The translations under genes and the position numbers were made by a program. The notes under the pieces were generated by a model that saw only the letters and a program-made list of their open reading frames with translations, was not told the DNA's origin and did no database searches. From CAZDAM01 sp964503595 (lineage in GTDB: Bacteria; Muiribacteriota; UBA6191), in contig CAZDAM010000092.1 in NCBI GenBank assembly GCA_964503595.1, positions 1 to 13,424 of the forward strand: DNA of 13,424 nt, given 5' to 3'. Positions 1-6,484 of this stretch are shown in pieces; position 1 is the first letter of the stretch, and each line of letters begins with the position of its first letter.

Positions 1-25
1 GTCTATTGCTGGCCTGTTGATGTGA

Positions 26-44
26 TTTGCGCTAAAATCGCAAA
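26..44. promoter_or_regulatory. Small inverted repeat upstream of the pilB-like gene
   Basis: TTTGCG (26-31) and CGCAAA (39-44) form a perfect 6-bp inverted repeat around the 7-nt A/T-rich spacer CTAAAAT. It lies 34 bp upstream of the GTG start of the ATPase gene. It could be an operator or simply chance. No convincing sigma-70 promoter with normal spacing is visible in bases 1-77, and the window edge hides whatever lies further upstream. Confidence 0.25.
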
Positions 45-77
45 CGCTCCCGGCCCAGTGACCGATCAAATAAACTA

Positions 78-3050
78 GTGGCAAAACTGACTCAGCTTGA
101 ACCCTATCTGCGTTCTCAACTGGAGAATCGTGACATTCCCTTGGGAGAAATCCTCAAAGACAAGGGATTTATTGACAACTTCGGACTTGAAGAGGCTCTT
201 GAAAAATCCCAAGTGGATGGAATCCCTCTGGGGATTGCCCTTCTCGAACTGGATCTGATCAACCAGTCCCAGCTCAAAGTGGCCCTCGAAGATCAGGCTG
301 CCATCAAGAAAGTCGCCAAGAAGCGTCACGGTAACAAAAGACGTCTGGGAGACATTCTGCTGACAGCCGGTGTTCTTTCCCAGGAACAGCTGTCCGGGGC
401 CCTGGAGTTTGCTGCGGCCCACGGCATTCGTATCGGAGAGGCTCTGGTACAGCTTGGAATCGTAACCGAAGATGAGCTGGCCCAGTGTGTGGCCGAACAG
501 CTTATGATTCCCTATATCAAGCTTGCAAAAACCCCGCCGGATGCCCTGGTGATCAATATCATTCAGGGAAAAATGGCCCTGAAGCACATGGTCATTCCTG
601 TCAAAAGAGAAGAGACCACCCTGTATCTGGCCATGGTGGATCCACAGAACATTCTGGTGATCGATGATATTGAAAAATCCACCGGCCTGAAGGTTCAGCC
701 CATGATTGTCGCCCAGAAGGACTTTCAGGCAAGCTATGAAGCATTCTACGGGGATGCTGCCCAGGCAGGCAGTCTGATCGAGATGATCGATGATGCGGAT
801 GACAAAGACCTCAACGAGATGACCGAAGAGGACTTTGACGAAGACTCCGCCCCGATTAAAAACCTGATGAACAAAGTAGTTACTCAGGCCGTACAACTGG
901 GAACCTCCGACATTCATATTGAGCCTTTTGAGCACAGCATGAATATCCGTTACCGGATTGACGGGATGCTCAGACCTGGAGCGGGTCCCTTCCCCATCAA
1001 GGCGGCAGGCCCAATTTCCTCCCGCATCAAGGTCATGGCCGGTCTTGATATCTCCGAGGTCCGCAACCCCCAAGACGGTAAGTTCCGCATGTCCCTGAAG
1101 GGCAAGATTGTGGATGTTCGTGTTTCCACCTGTCCCTCCGTCTGGGGAGAAAAAATTGTAATGAGGATTCTGGATCAGTCCGGCAACCGTCTGCGTCTTG
1201 CCGATCTTGGAATCGACAAGGAAAACTACGATCTTCTGGAAGACGGCCTGCACTCCCCCAATGGGATTCTGCTGGTTACCGGCCCTACCGGATCCGGAAA
1301 AACCACGACTCTTTATTCTTCTCTCGTATCTTTGAACAAACCATCCGTCAATATCCAGACGGCAGAAGATCCTGTTGAATATGATCTCCCCGGTATCAGC
1401 CAGTCTCAGTGTCTGCCTGAAATCGGCATGACCTTCGCCAAAGTGCTCAAGGCTTTCCTCCGGCAGGATCCTGACATCATTCTGATTGGCGAGATTCGCG
1501 ATACGGAAACGGCCCAGATTGCCCTGAAAGCAGCCCTTACCGGTCACCTTGTGCTCTCGACCCTGCACACCAACTCAGCGGTAGAATCCATCGGCCGGAT
1601 GCTCAATATGGGAATTGACCGCTTTCTGATTGCCTCAGCTGTCCGGATCATTCTGGCCCAGCGCCTGATGCGCCGCCTTTGTGAAAAATGCAAGGCTCCC
1701 TGGCGTCCCTCGCCAAATGATCTCAAGAACATCGGGATCAATGAGCGCCTGATGAATTTCCATGCCATGAAAGAGTTTGATGCCAAAAATCTGACTCTTT
1801 ACAAGGCTGTCGGGTGCAAGGAATGTGGTGGCAACGGCTATAAGGGGAGGATGGGCATCCACGAAGTCATGCGCATGAGCAATAACATGGCCGAAGGTGT
1901 CATTCGCGAACTCAGCACCCTGGATCTGAAGAAAACCGCGAGAAAAGATGGCATGATGACCCTGAGGGACTGTGCCTTGACCCGCGTAATCCGTGGTATG
2001 AGCTCCGTGCAGGAAGCTGACAGGCTCACGGTCAATGAGGAAAAAGCCGCCGCCACTTCCGGAGATGAGGATCTGATCGATGAAATCCTGATCCGTTCCG
2101 GTTCCTGGAAACTTGCTCCCAAGGAAACCCTGGCTCGAAAAAAAGCAGGGAAATTCATTCCTGGCGACAAAGGCAAGCTGGGAAGCTTCTTTCTACCCGC
2201 CAACGACATCACAGAAATCGAAAGAGAACTTGCAGCCCTTGAAGCTTCGGAGGACAGCGATACTCCATCGAATTCGGCATCTTTTGCCTCAGGACCTTCC
2301 CCGGCCGTATTTCAGGATCTTCTGGATGAAATCCGTGGACTTGAAGCCCGCCTGGACGGGAAAGCCTCTCCCCCCAAAGCCTCATCTCCAAAACCCGAAG
2401 CCAACCATGATCTTCTGGCCTCAGCTCTTCAGAGCCTGAAGGCCGTGGAAAAACTGGATGGCGATAAAATCAAACAGCGTTTAAGAAAGACCGTGCACCA
2501 GCTTGAAGAAAACCTTCTTCTGATGGAATGGACTTCGGGCGGGATCCAGCTCAAAAAGAAAAAGATCCCGATTCTGGCTGCTCTTCACAAGGATTTCTAC
2601 GCCAAGTTGCCGGAAGTTGCCAAAGCCCTTCAAATGAAAGCCGGCAAGAAGATCGAGCTCTCCAAAATGAAATTCCAGAAAGAGATGGGCAAGGAAAAAA
2701 TCGGGCTGGATTGTGACTGGAATGTTCTAAAAAGCGCCCTGAACCTGATTCTTGAAAACCACCTTGAGGCTCTTCAGGATTCCGGCGGGGGAGCGCTTAA
2801 AATCAAAAGCCAGCTTCAGAAAGATGAACGCGGAAAAATCCTGGAACTGATCCTTCACGATCTGAATCCAAAACTTGCCCAAAGCCTTAAAAGCGAGGAG
2901 TTGCTGGCTCCGGGCTTCTCAACCCGCAAGGGAAGAAGTGGCTATGGTCTGGCAGCGGCAGCTGCAATCATCAGAGCCCACGGCGGGGAACTGAATGTTC
3001 AGGCTGTCAAAGGCAAGGGCTGCCGCTCAACAATTCGACTGCCCCTGTAA
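78..3050 (+). CDS. PilB/GspE-type pilus assembly ATPase with tandem MshEN modules and a C-terminal histidine-kinase-like domain
   Basis: Cytoplasmic hexameric motor ATPase of the type IV pilus extension / type II secretion family. Residues 21-73 and 89-141 are two MshEN modules, each 24+5+24 residues. The second keeps RLG and RIG at its two half-motifs, as in c-di-GMP binders. The first has Pro in place of both Arg. The motor core follows: Walker A GPTGSGKT (402-409), Asp box around EDPVEY (430-435), Walker B LRQDPDIILIGEIRD (461-475), His box TGHLVLSTLHTNSA (488-501) and a zinc tetracysteine (C535, C538, C580, C583). PilB proteins usually end near residue 570-650. This one continues another 340 residues: an acidic/Pro-rich linker, a helical DHp-like segment (about 775-845; candidate phosphoacceptor H777 followed by Asp) and a HATPase_c-like domain (about 850-990; N-box Asn N894, G2-like GYGL at 955-958, ending HGG...LPL). 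The G1 box is degenerate. GTG at 78 is the only start after the in-frame stop at 33-35, and no Shine-Dalgarno is seen. PilB or GspE cannot be told apart; the PilT-like gene nearby favours PilB. Confidence 0.93.
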   Translation: MAKLTQLEPYLRSQLENRDIPLGEILKDKGFIDNFGLEEALEKSQVDGIPLGIALLELDLINQSQLKVALEDQAAIKKVAKKRHGNKRRLGDILLTAGVLSQEQLSGALEFAAAHGIRIGEALVQLGIVTEDELAQCVAEQLMIPYIKLAKTPPDALVINIIQGKMALKHMVIPVKREETTLYLAMVDPQNILVIDDIEKSTGLKVQPMIVAQKDFQASYEAFYGDAAQAGSLIEMIDDADDKDLNEMTEEDFDEDSAPIKNLMNKVVTQAVQLGTSDIHIEPFEHSMNIRYRIDGMLRPGAGPFPIKAAGPISSRIKVMAGLDISEVRNPQDGKFRMSLKGKIVDVRVSTCPSVWGEKIVMRILDQSGNRLRLADLGIDKENYDLLEDGLHSPNGILLVTGPTGSGKTTTLYSSLVSLNKPSVNIQTAEDPVEYDLPGISQSQCLPEIGMTFAKVLKAFLRQDPDIILIGEIRDTETAQIALKAALTGHLVLSTLHTNSAVESIGRMLNMGIDRFLIASAVRIILAQRLMRRLCEKCKAPWRPSPNDLKNIGINERLMNFHAMKEFDAKNLTLYKAVGCKECGGNGYKGRMGIHEVMRMSNNMAEGVIRELSTLDLKKTARKDGMMTLRDCALTRVIRGMSSVQEADRLTVNEEKAAATSGDEDLIDEILIRSGSWKLAPKETLARKKAGKFIPGDKGKLGSFFLPANDITEIERELAALEASEDSDTPSNSASFASGPSPAVFQDLLDEIRGLEARLDGKASPPKASSPKPEANHDLLASALQSLKAVEKLDGDKIKQRLRKTVHQLEENLLLMEWTSGGIQLKKKKIPILAALHKDFYAKLPEVAKALQMKAGKKIELSKMKFQKEMGKEKIGLDCDWNVLKSALNLILENHLEALQDSGGGALKIKSQLQKDERGKILELILHDLNPKLAQSLKSEELLAPGFSTRKGRSGYGLAAAAAIIRAHGGELNVQAVKGKGCRSTIRLPL

Positions 3051-3074
3051 AACCCGTTTACATATGAGAACGGG
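3049..3074 (-). terminator. Probable intrinsic terminator of the pseudokinase/FGE gene
   Basis: On the minus strand CCCGTT (3074-3069) and AACGGG (3058-3053) form a 6-bp stem with a 10-nt loop, followed at once by TTTT (3052-3049). The stop codon of the minus-strand gene lies in the loop and stem. The convergent ATPase gene ends at 3050, so the two 3' ends are only 7 bp apart. The stem is short and the T-run is only four, so termination may be weak. Confidence 0.4.
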
Positions 3075-4815
3075 CACAACGGAAGCCAACGGTGTAATCC
3101 CTCTCATTCGGCTCCAGATAATCTCTTAAGTGCATCGGCTCAGGAGGAGACTGCCAGGAACCACCCCGAACTCCCTTAAGCTCTCCTGCAGCGGGACCAC
3201 GAGGATCCTGAGCAGGAGAATTTTCGTAATAGGCTTTATCATACCAGTCCTGAACCCACTCCCGGACTCCTCCATACATATTGTAAAGGCCTTCCGGAGT
3301 TTGTCCAGCAGTGAAAAAATCCACTTCATAAAGGGTGTCCTGACCATTCCATTCCATGTCGAACTGGGCTTTGGTTGGATGCGGTTCATCCTTGCCCCAG
3401 GGCCAGTTGCGGCCTTCCTGACCCCGAGCAGCAAATTCCCACTCGGCTTCCGTTGGCAGACGCTTTCCGAGACTTTCACAAAAACCTCTGGCTTCTTCCC
3501 AGGTCACATTGACAACTGGCTGGCGGGCAATCCTTGAAGGCATTTTGCCGCCTGCCCAAAGATTGTAACGCCCATTCCTATGAGATGGGGCAGGCACGGC
3601 CCCGGACTGAACAAAAGCCTGATAGGCCTCATTGGTGACTTCCGTAAGATCAAGATAGAACCCGGACAATCTGACCGTATGCTCTGGCTGGGAGTCCGAA
3701 AAGCCCTTGATGGAACCCATCGTAAACTCGGAAGGCTGATAGAAAACCATCCCTTCGATCGGAGGAGCATCCACAAATTCAGGAACCGCTTCGGTTTCTT
3801 TTTCCAATCGGGCTTCCGGCTGGACTTCAACCACTTTGCTGCGGGCCGGAGCAGTCGTTTCATTTCTGGCCTGAGTCCTGGAAGGTTTGGGAGCAAACAT
3901 GTCCCAAGCAAAATATCCGGCCCCACCAAGTCCCGCCAGCAGAACCACTTTCATCAGGGGGGATCCCCCTTTGGACTCCTTGCTGAAAGATTTCAGTTTC
4001 TTGATAAGAACCGCACAGTTCTTGGGGCGTTTGGCTGGTTTGAGATGAATGCAGGAAAGCATCAGGGCATTCAGGCCGGACGGAATTCCATTCAACCCCG
4101 GGCAGTCGGCATAGGAATGCTCTTCTCTGGGCTCTCCCTCATTGTAGGGAACCGCACCTTCCAGCCACTCATGCAAAAGACAGCCCAACGCATAGATGTC
4201 AGAGCGGACAGTAAAGGATTCCCCGTTCCAGAGCTCCGGGGCCCGGTAATAATCCAAACGCTGGTCTTCCAGAATGGTTTCCGGTCTGTCCAGCATGGGA
4301 AACCAGGCAATATCCATCAGAAAAACTTCGTCTTCCTCATTGAGGATGACCGTATCCGAAGTCAATCCTCCATGCTGAATTCCGGCTGCGTGAAGGTTTT
4401 TCAAGGTCTCGGCAACTTCCACCATCAGGGCACAGGCCCGATGGGAAGGGAAAGCCTGTTCCTCTTCATCCTCCAAGGCTTCCCGACTGGAAGTCCCCTC
4501 AACGTTATTCAGAACCACAACCGGAAACATGTAATTCAGGCCCGGGAGTTTCCAGCGAAACAAATCCACCGGCTTCTGGACTCCAGAGATTTCAAGCTCT
4601 CTGGCGGTATGCCAGACATCCTCGACTTCAGCCCAGATTACATCGTTGCTTGCGGCAAATTTCCAGTGAATATTCAGAATCACCTTGCTGCCATCCAGAA
4701 GAGACTGGCCGTGAAACTGAGTCCCGAAAGGAATCTCCCGGATGCGGGCAAGAACCAGAACCTTGTCCTGAAGCGTGGTACTTCCTGAGGTGATCAGCAG
4801 CTGTTTTTCATCCAT
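3058..4815 (-). CDS. Membrane protein with degenerate kinase domain and FGE-sulfatase-like periplasmic domain
   Basis: 585 residues in three parts. Residues about 10-275 have a Ser/Thr kinase fold. APE is kept (192-194), as is DIYALG of the F-helix (206-211). The catalytic HRD is HGG (148-150), so the catalytic Asp is missing. DFG reads DIA (168-170), and the beta-3 lysine region reads VILNIH with no Lys. It should therefore be a pseudokinase. One membrane helix follows (about 287-306), then a charged linker. Residues about 351-582 are an FGE-sulfatase (SUMF1-type, C-lectin-like) fold with the hallmarks RLPTEAEWEFAARG (452-465), GGVREWVQDWY (515-525), GVRGGSW (548-554) and GFRCAR (577-582). 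The stretch 555-576, where formylglycine-generating enzymes carry active-site cysteines, has none, so this is probably a binding domain. Orientation implies kinase fold inside, FGE fold outside. ATG at 4815 has no clear Shine-Dalgarno; a sigma-70-like promoter ends 11 bp upstream. Partner unknown. Confidence 0.9.
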   Translation of the reverse strand: MDEKQLLITSGSTTLQDKVLVLARIREIPFGTQFHGQSLLDGSKVILNIHWKFAASNDVIWAEVEDVWHTARELEISGVQKPVDLFRWKLPGLNYMFPVVVLNNVEGTSSREALEDEEEQAFPSHRACALMVEVAETLKNLHAAGIQHGGLTSDTVILNEEDEVFLMDIAWFPMLDRPETILEDQRLDYYRAPELWNGESFTVRSDIYALGCLLHEWLEGAVPYNEGEPREEHSYADCPGLNGIPSGLNALMLSCIHLKPAKRPKNCAVLIKKLKSFSKESKGGSPLMKVVLLAGLGGAGYFAWDMFAPKPSRTQARNETTAPARSKVVEVQPEARLEKETEAVPEFVDAPPIEGMVFYQPSEFTMGSIKGFSDSQPEHTVRLSGFYLDLTEVTNEAYQAFVQSGAVPAPSHRNGRYNLWAGGKMPSRIARQPVVNVTWEEARGFCESLGKRLPTEAEWEFAARGQEGRNWPWGKDEPHPTKAQFDMEWNGQDTLYEVDFFTAGQTPEGLYNMYGGVREWVQDWYDKAYYENSPAQDPRGPAAGELKGVRGGSWQSPPEPMHLRDYLEPNERDYTVGFRCARSHM

Positions 4816-4826
4816 ATCGCCATGCC

Positions 4827-4854
4827 ATTCTACAAAAAAGCTAAAGTTTCTGAA
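4827..4854 (-). promoter_or_regulatory. Tentative sigma-70-like promoter of the pseudokinase/FGE gene
   Basis: On the minus strand TTCAGA (4854-4849, 4/6 to TTGACA), a 16-bp spacer and TAGAAT (4832-4827, 5/6 to TATAAT). The transcript would start about 5 nt before the ATG at 4815, that is nearly leaderless, which fits the lack of a Shine-Dalgarno there. The -35 box falls largely inside the spacer of the divergent sigma-28 promoter, so the two would compete for polymerase. Confidence 0.35.
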
Positions 4855-4868
4855 ATTTCTGCCGATAA
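4842..4868 (+). promoter_or_regulatory. Perfect sigma-28 (FliA) flagellar promoter
   Basis: TAAAGTTT (4842-4849), an 11-nt spacer (4850-4860) and GCCGATAA (4861-4868). This is the FliA consensus TAAAGTTT-N11-GCCGATAA with all 16 positions matched and the consensus spacing. It points at the EF-hand gene at 4965, with expected transcript start near 4875 and a leader of about 90 nt. It places that gene in the late flagellar regulon and implies the organism has FliA. Confidence 0.85.
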
Positions 4869-4875
4869 CCTCTTA

Positions 4876-4898
4876 AGGGGAAAGTACAATCTTCCCCT
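4876..4898 (+). other. 5'-terminal stem-loop of the sigma-28 transcript
   Basis: AGGGGAA (4876-4882) and TTCCCCT (4892-4898) form a perfect 7-bp stem with a 9-nt loop. It begins within a base or two of the transcript start predicted from the sigma-28 promoter. A hairpin at the extreme 5' end of an mRNA commonly slows decay, so a stabiliser is one reading. As DNA it could also be an operator. Confidence 0.45.
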
Positions 4899-4906
4899 CT
4901 CAAGCC

Positions 4907-4925
4907 GCTTCTTTCATGAAGAAGC
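4907..4925 (+). other. Second leader stem-loop upstream of the EF-hand gene
   Basis: GCTTCTT (4907-4913) and AAGAAGC (4919-4925) form a perfect 7-bp stem with loop TCATG. It ends 29 nt before the GGAGG ribosome-binding site (4955-4959). There is no following T-run, so it is not an intrinsic terminator. It may be part of leader-based control or mRNA stability. Confidence 0.4.
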
Positions 4926-4964
4926 TCCACATACTGTCCCAAGGATGAGGACACGGAGGAAAAC

Positions 4965-6011
4965 ATGGATGTAACTTCCTTCGGCCTTTCTCTGCAAACG
5001 GCTACGCAGAGAAAGACCGCGATTCAGGCCCCCCCTCTTCGGGACCCTTCAGGCCCCGCAAGGCCGGCCCAACCACCGCCACCCCAGGATAACCTTCAGA
5101 TTCAGTCACAGCCCACGCCTTTTTTCTCTGATATCGACCAGTTTTTTCAGGATCTTGATATGGATAGCCTGATGCAGGATCTGGAATCTGTCGTGGAAGA
5201 CATGCAAAGCCTTTTTGAAACAGAGGAATCCGAGGATCTGGAAGAAATGAAAGATCCCAAGAGCTGGCTGATGAAAGAGCTTTACGGACTCAACGATGAT
5301 GAAAAAGACCGCAAACTCCGCCAGATTCTAAGGGAGATCGATCAGGAAAATGATCTGGAAAAAATTCTGTTTGAAAGAAAGGAAGTCCGTAAAACCTCGA
5401 TCAAGCTGGATTTTCGTCTCGAAATCAGGGCAGAAGCCCGCACTCGCAATGAAGTCACAGCTGAGGGAGAGCTTTCCGTAAATGTGGAAGGAAGATTTGA
5501 AGGACTTCAGACCCGCTCACGAACTGGCCGGGAGGCAGACCCCCTGATTGTGGATCTGGGGGGAGACGGATTTTCCACAACAGGAGCAGAAAACGGGGTT
5601 CGTTTCGATATTGACGGAGATGGAACCGTCGATCAGACGAGCTTTGTCAAAGGCAATGATTTTGCCCTGGCCCTGGATCGAAATGGCAATGGCCGGATTG
5701 ATTCGGGCAAGGAATTGTTTGGAGATCAGAACGGCGCCAAGGATGGCATTGCCGAGTTAACCCGCTTTGATGACAACAGGGACGGAGTCATCGATGCCAG
5801 AGATTCTGTCTTTGACTCGCTTCGACTGATGAATGCCAACGGCAATTTCCGGCTTTCTCAGATGGGAGTTCAGGCAATTGATCTAAATCGCCTGAATGTC
5901 TTTGGGACAGAACAAAACGGGGATCGCTATGCTGGCGGCCTGAAATTCATCATGAATGATGGCAGTCAGCGCAATTCCCGTGACTACTGGTTTCAGTACC
6001 GGAATCCGTAG
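4965..6011 (+). CDS. EF-hand-type calcium-binding protein of the flagellar regulon, function unknown
   Basis: 348 residues, no Sec signal peptide and no membrane helix. Residues 1-50 are polar and Pro-rich, probably disordered. Residues 54-145 are acidic and helical. The C-terminal module starts at DPLIVDLGGDGF (192-203) and contains three calcium loops of the DxDxDG type: 215-226 (DIDGDGTVDQTS), 238-249 (DRNGNGRIDSGK) and 269-280 (DDNRDGVIDARD). This DPL-DL-GDG / DRNGNG-ID-G-ELFGD arrangement is shared with RTX-associated and other bacterial calcium-binding proteins; the parent protein function is not recognised. ATG at 4965 has a strong GGAGG 5 nt upstream. The sigma-28 promoter suggests a role in or export through the flagellum, and the disordered N-terminus without a signal peptide is compatible with flagellar type III export, but that is inference. 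It is convergent with dtd, with a 4-bp gap between stop codons. Confidence 0.9.
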   Translation: MDVTSFGLSLQTATQRKTAIQAPPLRDPSGPARPAQPPPPQDNLQIQSQPTPFFSDIDQFFQDLDMDSLMQDLESVVEDMQSLFETEESEDLEEMKDPKSWLMKELYGLNDDEKDRKLRQILREIDQENDLEKILFERKEVRKTSIKLDFRLEIRAEARTRNEVTAEGELSVNVEGRFEGLQTRSRTGREADPLIVDLGGDGFSTTGAENGVRFDIDGDGTVDQTSFVKGNDFALALDRNGNGRIDSGKELFGDQNGAKDGIAELTRFDDNRDGVIDARDSVFDSLRLMNANGNFRLSQMGVQAIDLNRLNVFGTEQNGDRYAGGLKFIMNDGSQRNSRDYWFQYRNP

Positions 6012-6015
6012 TCGC

Positions 6016-6480
6016 TCAGGAATTTCTGGGCCTGTGACGCACCGCACTATCAACAATGAGCGTCACAGGTCCGTCATTCACAAGTTTCAATTCCATGTGA
6101 GCTCCAAACAGCCCTTCCTCAACACTGACCCCGGCTGCCCGGAAATGCTCGGCTGCATATTTGATCATCTCTGAAGCCGAACCCGGCTTCATGGCATGGG
6201 AGAAGGACGGACGGCTGCCTTTGCGCATGTCCGCTGCCAGAGTGAACTGGGAAACCAGCAGAATCGCCCCCTCAACTTCACCTAGACCCAGATTCATCTT
6301 CCCTTCAGAATCCTCAAAAACCCTGAGCCTCAGAATCTTCTGGATGAGCCAGTCGGAATCTTCATGGCTATCACCTTCCTCGGCACACCAGAGAAGAACC
6401 AGCCCTTTGCCAATACGACCCACACTCGTCTGATCCACCAGCACTTCAGCCTCGGAAACTCTTTGCAGTACAACTTTCAT
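6016..6480 (-). CDS. dtd: D-aminoacyl-tRNA deacylase
   Basis: 154 residues. Dtd hydrolyses D-amino acids (and glycine mischarged on tRNA-Ala) from tRNA in the cytoplasm as a homodimer. Both family signatures are present: SQFTL (77-81) and NDGPVT (135-140), the latter holding the Gly-cisPro pair that reaches into the partner subunit's active site. The start MKVVLQRV and the segments GKMNL (60-64) and GSRPSF (88-93) are also typical. The protein runs about 10 residues past the usual end, with the basic tail AVRHRPRNS. It is second in a unit with the PilT-like gene, whose TGA (6487-6485) ends 4 nt before this ATG. An AAGGA lies about 11 nt upstream, so translational coupling is likely. Confidence 0.96.
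   Translation of the reverse strand: MKVVLQRVSEAEVLVDQTSVGRIGKGLVLLWCAEEGDSHEDSDWLIQKILRLRVFEDSEGKMNLGLGEVEGAILLVSQFTLAADMRKGSRPSFSHAMKPGSASEMIKYAAEHFRAAGVSVEEGLFGAHMELKLVNDGPVTLIVDSAVRHRPRNS
6028..6072. repeat. Long inverted repeat inside the 3' end of dtd
   Basis: CCTGTGACGC (6031-6040) and GCGTCACAGG (6060-6069) are perfect 10-bp inverted copies. The stem extends to 13 bp (6028-6040 / 6060-6072) with one mismatch, which is a G-U pair in plus-strand RNA. The spacer is 19 nt. It sits between the convergent EF-hand and dtd genes, entirely within dtd coding sequence. No T-run follows on either strand, so it is not a classical intrinsic terminator, but it could act as an mRNA 3' end barrier for one or both genes. 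Confidence 0.6.
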
Positions 6481-6484
6481 GGGT

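Noticed and set aside
75..1568. Long open frame (497 codons) on the minus strand
   Set aside because: It lies wholly opposite the conserved PilB ATPase core, its translation has no recognisable motif, and its openness is explained by the codon bias of the plus-strand gene.
3069..3765. Genuine formylglycine-generating (sulfatase-activating) enzyme
   Set aside because: The fold is present but the active-site cysteine segment has no cysteines, and no sulfatase gene is nearby.
3580..4788. Open frame of 402 codons on the plus strand
   Set aside because: Antisense to the pseudokinase/FGE gene, whose conserved motifs fix the coding strand; the translation looks non-globular and unlike any family.
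4885..4890. TACAAT as a sigma-70 -10 box for the EF-hand gene
   Set aside because: No acceptable -35 at 16-18 bp. The perfect sigma-28 promoter just upstream explains transcription better, and this hexamer falls in the loop of the first leader hairpin.
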